64,000 bases of DNA from Anaspis maculata (Eukaryota; Arthropoda; Insecta; Coleoptera; Scraptiidae), in contig OX421967.1 of assembly GCA_949128115.1 (NCBI GenBank), positions 24,754,635 through 24,818,634 on the forward strand, in the 5' to 3' direction. Each line of letters starts with the position of its first letter. Positions within the stretch are counted from its first letter, which is position 1. The notes under the pieces are model-generated. The model worked only from the letters and a program-made list of their open reading frames with translations. It searched no databases and was not told the origin of the DNA. This document shows, one piece after another, positions 34,471 through 45,585 of the stretch. The position numbers and the translations under genes are program-made.

Positions 34471-36693
34471 TAAATGGGGAATGAGAGAGAATAATATTAT
34501 GAAGGAGCAGGATATTCAAGTTAAGACGCCAAGAGGATAAGGAAAAGCAGAAGATTGATGAGAGAAGAGTTGAGGATGCAAGACAGAGACTTGGATATGC
34601 AACAAAGAAGGGAAAGAATCAGGGAATCCAGATAGGTACCACAAAAGCTAGCAGAGACTGATAACAAGGAGGGAGTCCAAGTACCTGAGAAGAAGGAACG
34701 GAAATAGCCCAAGAAAAATAGATTTTGACCTCAAAGAAAATACTGTAGTCGTGAAAATCACAGGTTCTGTTCAGAATTTTGTGCTCTTTCCAAATTTTTG
34801 GGTTTCAGAAAAATCCCATTGGAGGCTTTTTTTTTAGAGCTGTCAAAAGTCTGAAGACTGATAATTCTGAACAATTTCAAATTAAGCTCAATTTTTCATG
34901 AGATTCCAAGTATACACAGTTATGTGGAGACTGCAAATGTTGAGAATGAACATACGAACAATTCTGAACCAAACACGATGGAAAATTTCATAGTTCTGTT
35001 GGAATATTCTGATTTTTTCTGTCAAATGTATATGATACAGGAAAAATAGTAAAAAAATCTGCTAAAACCTTGGAAAAAATATGGACGTCCTGAAAATTTT
35101 ATATTCTGTTTAGAATTGAATGCCCTTCTACATACCTAAAATTGACAGAAATCCCACCCCGGGGTTTTAAGTTATTGGAGGGGGGGTGATCAGTTGCATC
35201 TCAAAATGGAGGGGATGAAACCCGTTAATCCATTGGATGCAAATACATCTCAATTTGACGCATCATATCTCGTTGATACCATTTTGGAACAAAAAGTGTC
35301 GATCATTGTTGAGGGGGGGTCGTGGGAGGGGCGGAGCTCGGCTAGGTGATTCTTTTTGTTTTCCTGGTCATATATAACCGATCACGACAAGTTTGGTATC
35401 TTTTCCGACTAAATTGAAACTCCTGACCTCGAATCCGATGTGTAAATTTGAATTGAAACAAGTTTGAACAAGTTAACTTGAAAAAACTTGTTTTTTTCTT
35501 TGACAATTTTGACAATATTTTTTTCACTGTTGGAGGTCTGAATCCCTAGAGAATAGTCCATGGTCCATTAGATTGAAGTGTCTCCTTTACGAAAGTCATC
35601 TACTCGATGTACTATTTTGTTTCTGGATATTAAAAAATCAATTTGAACCTGTGAGTCAGTTCGGTGCGGTTTCTACTAATAACCGGAACACTAAAACATG
35701 CGCTTGCAAATAAAAGTAGCTCAAACTATTGAACAAATAATAACTTATCTTTGAAAGTTCGAGGATCTCTGCAGAATTGAATTTGCTATAACATAAAACA
35801 AAATCGCTATGGATCGCTCTGCAGGGTTTTGAGTCAGAGCTATTCATATTTGCAGGTGCATGTTGTAGTGTTCTGGTCAGTAGTCGACACCACGCCGGAT
35901 CGACTCACAGGTTCAAATTGATTTTTATATATCAAAAAACAAAATAATACGTTACGTTAATGATTTTCGTGAAAAAGAAACTTGAATCTAATGGCTCTTG
36001 AAATATTTTTGAGGATTTCAGACCTCCAACAGTGAAAAAAAACTGCCAAAATTGCCAAAGAAAATAACTAGTTTTTTCAAGTTAACTTGTTCAAACTTGT
36101 TTCTATTCAAATTTACACATCGGATTCGAGGTCAGGAGTTTCAATTTAGTCGGAAAAGATACCAAACTTGTCGTGATCGGTTATATATGACCAGGAAAAC
36201 AAAAAGAATCACCTAGCCGAGCTCCGCCCCTCCCACGACCCCCTCTCAGCAATGATCGACACTTTTTGTTCCAAAATGGTATCAACAAGATATGATGCGT
36301 CGAATTAAGATGTATTTGCATCCAATGGATCAACGGGTTTCATCCCCTCCATTTTGAGTTGCAACTGATCACCCCCCCCCCCCTACAATAACTTAAAACC
36401 CCGGGGTGGGATTTCTGTCAATTTCAGGTATGTAGAAGGGCGTCCAATTCTGAACAGAATATAAATTTTTCAGGACGTCCATACTTTTTCCAAGGTTTCA
36501 GTGATTTTTTTACTATTTTTCCTGTATCATATACATTTGACAGAAAAAATCAGAATATTCCAACAGAACTATGAAATTTTCCATCGTGTTTGTTTCAGAA
36601 TTGTTCGTATGTTCATTCTCAACATTTGCAGTCTCCACATAACTGTGTACCTATACTTGAAATCTCATGAAAAATTGAGCTTGATTTGAAATT

Positions 36694-37506
36694 GAGGTCT
36701 CCAATTTTCCGTTGTCTCTCTTTACTGTGACGTCATGCGTATAAGATACGGTTAATCGAGGTCATTGGGCGCTTCCCAATAAGGCGTATAAGGACACAAT
36801 TCGACACATATGGACACAATTTGACACAGCTAGCGTTCCAATAGCAGTAATAGCACCACATGTCGACACAATCGAAACATTGGCGAGGCTGAGTTTAGAA
36901 TTGAGCTGGCAAGTGCACTTTGACATTGTGTATCCGTCTTGTCGCAGTTATTGGAAAGCGTCCTATGTTTCTTGAGATATGACATTTCGTTTCTGACAAT
37001 GGGAAATTTTTCGAATCTGACAAGCGGTCTGTCGTGTATTTATTTGATTTCAGCATGGATTTCATGATTTCACTTGTTCTTACCCTCGTTCTTACCAATA
37101 AGTGTGTTATATGTAGTGGAAAACTGAGAAGACTTACAGAAATGGTTCAAGGGTGTTGTGTCGCTCTATGCGAGTGCGAGAATAAGACGAATACACCCGG
37201 CATCACCATGCACCGGTTCAGGAAAGACCCAAACTTGATGGAAGTGTGGCTGCACCAGCACCACCAGGGATCACGCTGCACCAGACACGTGCATCTTACT
37301 ACGAAAAAACTCTATTACTTCGTCCATTAAAAACTCCCTTATGGGCTCTAGTGACTTTCCCCACATGATAATGGGAACAGTATAGCTAACCGATTCAAAA
37401 TTCCCGCAAAAGTCAGAAACGAAACGTCCAAACGTCATAAACGTCAAAACGTCAAAGGTGACCTCGAAAAACCATGTACTTTCTATCTCCTAAAATTGGA
37501 AAGGTC
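36694..37506. mobile_element. Insertion with THAP fragment, AATT duplication
   Basis: Comparison with the left arm of the host element near 34873-34893 defines the insertion. The ends are GAGGTCTCCAATTTT and AAAATTGGAAAGGTC (12 of 15 positions match as inverted repeats), and AATT is duplicated at 36690-36693 and 37507-37510. It contains a THAP-like coding fragment and a short run of AAACGTC-type repeats near its right end. Confidence 0.65.
37142..37330 (+). pseudogene. Truncated THAP zinc-finger fragment
   Basis: From an ATG at 37142 the frame reads MVQGCCVALCECEN and continues to ITMHRFRKDPNLMEVWLHQH. This matches the first half of a THAP domain: the first Cys pair, the HRF motif and the conserved Trp. 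The distal Cys and His (CxxHF) are replaced by CTRHVH or lost, and the frame stops at 37330. THAP domains are DNA-binding modules of P-element-like transposases and derived proteins. It sits inside the insertion at 36694-37506 and is most likely a dead or captured transposase fragment. The longer open frame starting at 37034 adds a hydrophobic stretch that I do not trust. Confidence 0.6.
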
Positions 37507-37728
37507 AATTGTTCAGAATTATCAGTCTTCAGACTTTTGACAGCTCTAAAAAAAAATCCTCCGATGGGATTTTTCTGAAACCTAAAAATTTGGAAAGAGC
37601 ACAAAATTCTGGACAGAACCTGCGATTTTCACGACTACAGTATTTTTTTTGAGGTTGAAGTGATATTTCAGCTAAAATTCCTGTACTAAAATAAAAGAAT
37701 AATATAGACAGATTCAGATGTGGGAATA

Positions 37729-39327
37729 GGCAGCGTGCACGTTTGACAGCTCACTGACATTGGAGGTAAAACAATGGTTATGTTTACATTGGAACTGCAT
37801 TGCAATGGAGGAACTTCAGCATAAATCAGATAATTACACAGCAAGTTTGTGAGAAAAACTATTGAAAAATTGAAAGGTAAGTGGATAATTAATGTTTTCA
37901 ACGTAATCCAGCTCACAATTTGCATTTCAGCATTGACTAGATGAGAGGATTCTTCATAATCATGTCGGAGCTGTTGGCATCAAGTCGTAGGACGCAACAA
38001 AGATGTAGCCAAACATGCAGATATTAGGTTTTTTCGGTAAAAATCTTATAAAATGTAAGGCTTGTTGTACTAAGGGGTCATTTTTATCCAACAGGGTCCC
38101 CTCTGTCAAACCAACGGGGAAGAAATTTGATTGACCGCTGGCGATTGAGTGGCGACAAAAGTGGATGATTGCTTTCAAGAAACAGAGGACATCATGCACA
38201 GAGAAAAAACTAGTATACGGGCCTGTGTGCTCCCCTGCACTTTCATTCTGGCATAAAATCGTTCATGTTGAAGTGGAAGTGATATCACCGCTTATTGCAT
38301 GTGACTCCGGGATTCTGCAAGATCGAGTGGTATCATACAAGTTGTGTACCTAAATTTGAATGAAATTCCATAATTCCATCAGAGATATGGATTTGTTTTT
38401 TTTGTACGATGGCGTTTTGTAACATTTCATAAGTTCATTTTATTGTAAAACATTCTTACAGTGTTGATAATAATAATTCGTATTTTTTCTCATTTGTACA
38501 AATAAAAAAAAACAAAAAAGCATTTTCGATTCATTTTTATTGTGCCTAAAATTTAGGTAAGTAAATAAAACAAAAAACAAGTTTCGTAAACTAAATTATG
38601 TACTACTGCCACTAGTACCTATTATAATTTCTTAACATTGGAAGTCAATTATGTAAATTCTAGAATTATAACAACTTGATAAACAACCTACAGATTGTTC
38701 ACTAGAATATTTATCTAAGCGGCTTTATCTTCGGGTATACTCAAGTCGATGAATTTATTCATCGATTTCAACTTTACTTTCACTCCAACATGAATGACTC
38801 TATGCCAGAATGAAAGTGCAGGGGAGCACACAGGCCCGTATACTAGTTTTTTCTCTGTGCATGATGTCCTCTGTTTCTTGAAAGCAATCATCCACTTTTG
38901 TCGCTGCTCAATCGCCAGCGGTCAATCAAATTTCTTCCCCGTTGGTTTGACAGAGGGGACCCTGTTGGATAAAAATGACCCCTTAGTACAACAAGCCTTA
39001 CATTTTATAAGATTTTTACCGAAAAAACCTAATATCTGCATGTTTGGCTACATCTTTGTTGCGTCCTACGACTTGATGCCAACAGCTCCGACATGATTAT
39101 GAAGAATCCTCTCATCTAGTCAATGCTGAAATGCAAATTGTGAGCTGGATTACGTTGAAAACATTAATTATCCACTTACCTTTCAATTTTTCAATAGTTT
39201 TTCTCACAAACTTGCTGTGTAATTATCTGATTTATGCTGAAGTTCCTCCATTCCAATGCAGTTCCAATGTAAACATAACCATTGTTTTACCTCCAATGTC
39301 AGTGAGCTGTCAAACGTGCACGCTGCC
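37729..39327. mobile_element. Foldback element, GGCAGCGTGCACG ends
   Basis: Ends TA|GGCAGCGTGCACGTTTGACA and TGTCAAACGTGCACGCTGCC|TA. The arms of about 540 bp (37729-38275 and 38790-39327) are nearly identical. A 79-codon frame is conserved in both arms with one amino acid change (37960-38199 minus; end of 38794-39096 plus), but it matches no family I know and may simply reflect arm identity. The loop is AT-rich. Inserted in the LINE. Confidence 0.88.
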
Positions 39328-40144
39328 TATGGAGGGAAAGATAAGATAGCCCAGGAATTTTAGGTTTTAACCTCAATAAAACTGGAAAGGAGCTGGATTT
39401 TTGCATACAGGCTCTCTAAGGTGTCCTGAACATCCCACTGAAATTCCCAAACTTTCCCATGTGCGCGTCATAGTTTTTTTTTTGGGGGTAAAGATCTGAT
39501 GCACATTTTTGCTGGAAACATCCAGTTTGGCTCGGAGAGAGTTGAAATTTGGCATACACACTTGATAAAGCGTGCCGAACAACATATGAAAATTTCAAAA
39601 CTTTTTATTGTACGTGTCATGTCTTTTTAGAGGGAGGGGTAAAATATTTCTTTTCGCAGTACAGATCGCAGTTGGCGCCGAAGAAAGCTGAAAATTTGCG
39701 TAGAGACCCAGCAGACTGTGTCGATCAAAATCCTGATTTTCCCAAACTATCTCATCCAAACTTCATGTTTTCTTAAGAGAGAGGGTGAAGAGCACATTCC
39801 TGTTAAAATTGTTTGTTACAAGCTGAGAAGAGCTGAAAATCTGTGATGATTCTCTAGTACTTGTGCTGGTTGATATACCAGATTACCTCATTTCTCCGAT
39901 ATGGGTTTCATGGTTTAATTATTAAAAAGATGTTTATAACCTTCTCTTCGCGGGAATCAACCAATTAAGGCTGAAATGAGCCGAGAATCCACATGTGAGT
40001 ATGAAAAAGTGCGCTGAACAAACTGCTGAAATTCCAAATCTTTCTTTTATGCGCTTCATGAGTTTTCCTCACTTTTAGGGGAAACCCGGTTGGAATGTGC
40101 CTATTACGTAACTTCATATACAAGTAATTGGGACCGGCGGTTAT

Positions 40145-40224
40145 CAGTCTGTAGCTCAGTGGTTAACGCGTTGGAATAACAACTGACATCGTTTCGGATA
40201 GGGGTTCGATTCCGCCTTGAGATG
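40145..40224 (+). repeat. tRNA-like (SINE head-like) module, left arm
   Basis: Contains TAGCTCAGTGGTTAAC, which matches the tRNA A box (TRGCNNAGYNGG), and GGTTCGATTCC, which matches the B box, 51 bp apart start to start. The acceptor stem does not pair, and the only anticodon-arm-like hairpin (GTTG/CAAC) has a loop of the wrong size. I therefore do not call a tRNA gene. It resembles the 5' part of a tRNA-derived SINE. It may be transcribable by RNA polymerase III; that is inference. Confidence 0.65.
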
Positions 40225-40569
40225 GAATTTTTTTGAAATGCTTGACATAATACGAAAGTCCATCATCCTTTGAAGGGGCTTTGCTAACCCTCTATAGCGC
40301 TCTCTTTTTATAATGGTATAATGATTATACAATAATAAAGAGTGAACTGTACATTGTAAGTATTGTTATTGATTTGAAATTGGCGCGCTATAGAAGGTTG
40401 GCAAGCCTTTTCAAAGGATGATGGACTTATGTCGTATTATGACGTAGGATGACGTATTATGTCAAGCAGTTCAGAAATTTAGCGTGAATACTCAACAGAG
40501 CCTGTTAGCAGATCTTTCAAACCTCTTTGAATGTAGTTGAAAGTATATTTATTTGAAAAAAAATCATCC

Positions 40570-40644
40570 CTAGGTGGAATCGCACCTCTACTCGTAACGA
40601 TGTCAGTTGTTATTCCAACACGTTAACCACTGAGCTACAGACTG
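40570..40644 (-). repeat. tRNA-like module, right arm copy
   Basis: Inverted counterpart of 40145-40224 in the other arm. The A box is intact (TAGCTCAGTGG). The B box reads GGTGCGATTCC, with one change from consensus at a usually invariant T. Confidence 0.65.
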
Positions 40645-41799
40645 ACAGCCGCCGGTCCCAAATACACGTATATGAAGTTACGTAATAGGCACATTCCAAC
40701 CGAGTTTTCTCTAAAATTGAGAAAAACTCATGAAGCGCATAAAAGAAAGATTTGGAATTTCAGCAGTTTGTTCAGCGCACTTTTTCATACTCACATGTGA
40801 ATTCTCGGCTCATTTCAGCCTTAATTGGATGATTCAAGCGAAGAGAAGGTTGTTATAAACATCTTTTCAATAATTAAACCATGAAGCGCATATCAAAGAA
40901 ATGAGGTAATCTGGTATATTAACCAGCACAAGTACTAGAAAATTATCACAGATTTCCAGCTCTTCTCAGCTTGTAACAAACAATTTTAACAGGAATGTGC
41001 TCTTCACCCTCTCTCTTAAGAAAACATGAATTTTGAATGGGAGAGTTTGGAAAAACCAGGATTTTCATCGACACAGTCTGCTGGGTCTCTACGCAAATTT
41101 TCAGCCTTCTTTGGCGCCAACTGCGATCTGTACTGCGAAAAGAGATATTTTACCCCCTCCCTCCGAAAAGACATGACACGTACAATAAAAAGTTTTGAAA
41201 TTTTCATATGTTGTTCGGCACGCTTTATTAAGTGTGTATGCCAGATTTCAACTCTCTCCGAGCCAAACTGGATGTTTCCAGCAAAAATGTGCATCAGATC
41301 TTTACCCCAAAAAAAAACCATGACGCGCACATGGGAAAGTTTGGGAATTTCAGTGGGATCTTCAGGACACCTTAGAAAGCCTGTATGCAAAAATCCAGCT
41401 CCTTTCCAGTTTTATTGAGGTTTGATCGATTTTTCGTCTGAAATTACTGGGCTAAGAGATTTTCTCGGAGATTTTGCTAGGAGGAAAACCCAAGAAGGTG
41501 CAGGATGTGATGTGCGGAGCGGAAACAGAAACTATGAAGCTCATGCTGAGATGCACGGAAATGAGACAAAGTTAAAAGAAGGTTAAAGCTAAGAGGTTAA
41601 GAAGTTAATGCTGAATGAAGATGGACGGGGTTTGGAGTTGATGAAGCTAGTAATAAAAACAAAAGAACGAGTATTAGGTTGGAATATTGTTAATATTTAG
41701 ATGAATTTGTGTGTTGTACATGAAATGTAAATCAAACGGAGCCTGTGGCCCATAGGGTGAATACTATTGATGAAAAAGTTCAATATGGTGGGCCAAGAG

Positions 41800-43060
41800 A
41801 TAGGGAGAAATCATTGTATGAGACACGCCTATGTTTTCAATGTTATCAGAAGCAATAATTGACCAATAGAGAGGTTCGATAATACTTTGCCGGTGGTATC
41901 CAGCGACACAGGTAATGCTTTTGATCAAAGTGTCCCTTCGGGAAGGGGTACAGCTGCTGGAAAGAGAATCTGATTGGAAAATTCAAAAGAAAACACCTAC
42001 CAAGTTGAACGAGCATCCTGGAAGATAAACTTTCCGTATACACCCACATCAGACGTCACTGTGGACTCAAGAAATGTCACGGGGCTGCATAACCTTGACA
42101 TCAAGAAAATTCGGTTTTATCTGCCACCCTTCATCTATCATTCACATCGGCGGATTACCTTAAAACAGGTTCCATGTTGTGGTTACGAAGACATTGCTGC
42201 TACGACCATACACCAAACACAATCAGCAGATTGAGTGCCAGAGTCCGGAATCAATGTCTTTGCTATGACCTTAAGTGGTACGCGGGATACAAACATCAAT
42301 AGCTATGAACTTGAAAATTCATGAAAAAATTGCACAATAACTTTCAGCACTGACAAGCCTTGCCAAAAGGATGAGTTTCAACAGGTATATGTCGAGTATT
42401 TATGGTCGAGTGTATGGTGTATGTGTCGCCAATGCAAGCACCTGACCGTTCTCAGTGATTTCGACCAAGAAAAGCTTTTTCTCAAATTTGAAAATTCATA
42501 GCTCCCGACTGGAAAATAGTGAAAAACTCCGACTACGAAGTGCTGATTAAAACTTTCTTTTTGACTCATCGGGTAGTTTTGAATGATTATTATATTATAT
42601 ATTATTCATCGAATTGCAATAACAAGTCGCAAACCACTGTATTTCGAAAGATCAGAGAGCTACTGAGAAATTGATTGATCAAGTGCCTACCTATAGATCC
42701 AATAATTTTCAGACTTATTAGGATTTCACTTCCAAGATCGGATGAATATGCCTGTTCTTGACCAGTTATGTAAATAAGTATTACACCTTACGAACCAGGA
42801 GGAAAGGAACCAAAGTTAGGTAAAATACGGTTACCGAGTTTTGGCTTTTGCTTCGTACCTATTGTTGAAAATTCCAAAAATTAGTTTAATTACTTCCTAG
42901 TTTGAGTAAAATTAGTTCAGATCGGAGTTCAGCCTCTGCGCTTGATGCTTCTACGGGATAGACTATTTCCCACAATGAGAAAAAAAGACACGTTGGGCCA
43001 TTTCTTGACCACATCGTGCTGGACTCCCGACTTCAGGTAAGAAGAGCGTGAAATTTGAAA
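41800..43060. other. No gene recognised
   Basis: Sequence between the LINE 3' end and the next MITE. Open frames on both strands (41846-42234, 42378-42569) show no domain, signal peptide or splice support. Confidence 0.45.
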
Positions 43061-43068
43061 TATACATT

Positions 43069-43197
43069 GGGTAGTATTAATAAAAAATAAGCATAAGCAT
43101 TTGCTTAGATTTTTGAGGAGTTGCTAAGCAAACTTTTCCTGACAACGCCTATGAAATCCAAGCAAATGCTTATGCTTATTTTTTATTAATACTACCC
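43069..43197. mobile_element. Hairpin MITE, ATT duplication
   Basis: 129 bp with perfect inverted ends of about 38 bp starting GGGTAGTATTAATAAAAAAT, flanked by ATT on both sides. The near-perfect arms suggest recent activity. Confidence 0.85.
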
Positions 43198-44159
43198 ATT
43201 ATGTGGAAAAAGGTGGTCGAGAATGGGAACATCACGGTTGGAGAGCGGCATCGATCTGGCGCATGGCAGCATTGGCACCGCGCGGTGGCTAGCAACTTTC
43301 ATCATCATAAAGAGGGTTCCACCAATATAACTATCGGGTGGCAACGATAGTAGAGGTAATAGAAAAAGAGCAATAAACACCCCGATTATAAACAAAAACG
43401 CATGGTTAAATAAAACCCACTATAGGCTATACCAGGGCTATACATAGTAGGAAATGTATTTTTGGTTGCGAACTCGGTTGCGAATATCACTAAACAAACA
43501 GCTTTGACGAGGAGAAGTAGGCAAGTGCAAACAGCTGATTTCGGGTATTCCCATCCAAGGCAATCCAAGCCTCCATACTTTACTCGCCACACCGAACGCC
43601 CATACAGCAGTACTTTGTTGTTGTTAATAATTTATTGTGCCTTATCGTAAGTAGGTAGTTATCTGCTGAGTACTCAGGTAAGTTTTTGGCGAGGTTTTTA
43701 GTGATACGATCAGTAACAAAATGAACTCGTACAGCGCTATGCTCTGTTGCTTAGAGTGTATTCAACATTCTGGTCAAAGCATAGGTAGCATCAAGCTTGT
43801 AAGTAGGTTTTCTGTCAGTCACGCCTCTATTATTATATGTATCAACGAAAAAAAAACTAGAATCATCTATCACAAGTTTAGAAAAGATTCAGACGAATGA
43901 ATTTAGGAGCTGTATGAGTTTATCTCGTTCCTGATAGTTGTTTACATTCAGTAAGTCAATAACCAGAACCATTTTACCAGAAACCTGGGACAGGTCGATT
44001 TTTGAATTTAAAATGCCACATTTTGATACCTCTGATCGTGACCTTGACAATGCCAGGGGCGGCGCAAGGTACAAGAGCCCAATTTTTTTTTTGCAATGGA
44101 GGGTCAAAAAAAACATCTTTATCTTTGTTTGACAGTGGTCGAAATGTACCGGAACAGAC

Positions 44160-44250
44160 CGGAACGGCGTTCCGGCTCGTGAAATATTTTCAAAAACCGT
44201 TCCGTCTCGTGAAATTTTGTCGAAAACCATTCCGTATCGTGGAAAATGTG
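44160..44250. repeat. Minisatellite, three units of about 30 bp
   Basis: Three units of the form CNTTCCGNCTCGTGAAAT...CAAAAA, slightly diverged. Unit text recurs once near 47352 (GCGTTCCGGTTCGTGAAAAT) in the opposite arm. Confidence 0.7.
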
Positions 44251-45253
44251 CCGATAAGACGTTTACACTTGTCTTTCAGTGAGATTTTGTCTTTTGTTAA
44301 ATTATTTTGATTTTATTGTCTCGTCATCACAATAATCTTTTCAAGAAATTATAATCATACATTATTCTTGTAGTTATCTCTATTAGCCCAGGCTTTTTAG
44401 TCGAAAAAACGGCAAAACATGAAACAAATCGAAACACGGTCAATCTCTTCAGTTTTGGGTTTACAAGACTTTGCTATATAACATACAAAAAGTCCCCAAC
44501 TTTCTCCCGTGTGCGTCACTGTTTTTTTGACAGGCAAAGATGAAGACACCTCAAAGTGCACTTTCCGCTTAAAAATGCTCCTAGTTCTCAACCACTTAAT
44601 CGATTTCTCTTATCTTGATCTTGAATGAAAGATAATGAATCATAGTGGATGATATGGAATAGTTTTCGTCGAAAATTTGACACTAACAGACTTAAATTCT
44701 CAATAATGACACTTTTTCACGTGTTTTTTTCTTAGGCTTCAGTTAACATTTTACTTTTGCATCGACCGCTGAATATCACTTAGTATTATCATATGCAGTA
44801 GATTCCCTATGGCTTTAGCTTCAAAATGACGTATCTTTTAACTTCATTGCAAATTGTCCAGCAATTCCAATAAGGATTCTATGAAGTTACGTCCAACGCA
44901 TTATATCGGGGAAATCACTTCAACATTATTAACCTTGACTTTGATCTGTAATAATTGGTCCTACGTTCAATATGCATGGTATTATACTCACTAAGTCTGG
45001 TCTGGTGATATGAGTAGGTACTACAGTTTCTAAATTTTCCTCTTTGTGCATCATGTTTTTAGTAGTTTGTTCTTGTTATTGCCGTCTGCAGTCCTCGGCA
45101 ATATCGCAGCTACTAGACTTCGGATTGCGCTCAGGTTTTTGCTAGATGATAGCTTAGGGACTCTAGATGTACAACCGACAAAGATATTTTATTCCATTAT
45201 TCGTTCGTCCGTCGGTCTGTATGTCTGTCATTCCATGCAATATCGCGGCTCCT

Positions 45254-45287
45254 AAACCTCGGATTAACCTCGGATTAACCTCGGATT
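45254..45287. repeat. Three copies of an 11-bp repeat
   Basis: AACCTCGGATT is repeated three times in tandem. The surrounding block (45225-45320) is itself a diverged direct repeat of 45080-45185, both with GCAATATCGC and GACTCTAG/TACTCTAG. Confidence 0.8.
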
Positions 45288-45369
45288 TTCGCTAGAGAAT
45301 AGTTAAGGTACTCTAGGTATAAACAAACAACACGGTGGGCTACGCGGGAGCACCCACGTGTACGAGTAG

Positions 45370-45585
45370 TTGTTGATTCCCGTCAAGACGCATCTCCCTC
45401 CAGCTCCGCGGAGACTCTTGAAGATAGTGTCTTGCAACTGCAAGAATAACTGCGGTCTAAAATGTAGAAGCAGACGATCTTCCTTGTCTTGTTTGCAGAT
45501 GTGTAAGTGTTGTAGGGGCACAACAGGTGAGAATCTACCCCACTTTGTTGAGTATGACCCTGAGGATGATCTGTTATTTTTATAA
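45370..45585 (+). pseudogene. Cysteine-rich (CXC-like) C-terminal fragment
   Basis: Open frame with a stop codon directly upstream (45367-45369) and no ATG start. It encodes PPAPRRLLKIVSCNCKNNC, then a spaced cysteine series (C-x-C-x3-C-x3-C, then C-x2-C-x-C-C), ending PHFVEYDPEDDLLFL. The layout (P-P-x-A-P, then C-x-C-K, then further paired Cys) resembles the C-terminal cysteine-rich tail of uncharacterised, probably transposon-related proteins common in insect genomes; I cannot name the family. It has no visible 5' part and lies in the middle of the element at 44386-46957, so I read it as a captured fragment. Confidence 0.4.

Larger units (their letters stand above)
34707..37683. mobile_element. 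Foldback element, GCCCAG family
   Basis: The left end is TA|GCCCAAG. The right end is AAAATTCCTG|TA, probably decayed from a GCCCAG-type end, since the inner text matches that of 39349-41452. Arms of about 1 kb meet near 35780. The right arm is split by an 813-bp insertion (36694-37506) that is absent from the left arm. Inserted in the LINE. Confidence 0.75.
39349..41452. mobile_element. Foldback element, GCCCAG family, with tRNA-like arms
   Basis: Ends TA|GCCCAGGAATTTTAG and CTGAAATTACTGGGC|TA. The arms of about 1 kb meet near 40340. Each arm carries a tRNA-like sequence with internal pol III promoter boxes. It is inserted in the LINE only 21 bp from the preceding element. Confidence 0.87.
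30832..41790 (+). pseudogene. LINE RT C-terminal region split by five insertions
   Basis: Fragments of one LINE open frame appear between the nested elements, all on the plus strand. 30832-31023 contains SVLMYGAEI and ends DRGTP. 32825-32950 resumes with IVREETKRWMKYAEKMEYRQ. 34473-34704 has RERIRESR. 37686-37726 has DRFRCGN. 39330-39346 is a short bridge. 41455 onward has LNEDGRGLELMK near 41610-41660, and a 3' untranslated part ends near 41790. These motifs follow the order seen in a common insect LINE family. Removing the element at 31024-32819 with one duplication restores the frame exactly. Several stop codons show that the copy was dead. It served as the substrate for successive insertions. 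Confidence 0.8.

Noticed and set aside
37960..39096. Conserved 79-codon frame in both arms as a real gene
   Set aside because: Conservation between arms is explained by near-identical DNA; no domain and no independent evidence of selection.
40145..40224. Functional tRNA gene
   Set aside because: A and B boxes are present but the acceptor stem does not pair, the anticodon loop is the wrong size, and the sequence is mirrored in a transposon arm.
32953..41452. Palindromes as assembly artefacts (inverted chimeras)
   Set aside because: Arms are diverged, have defined ends with TA duplications, interrupt a LINE at readable positions, and some have paralogous empty sites. An artefact would give perfect arms without target duplications.
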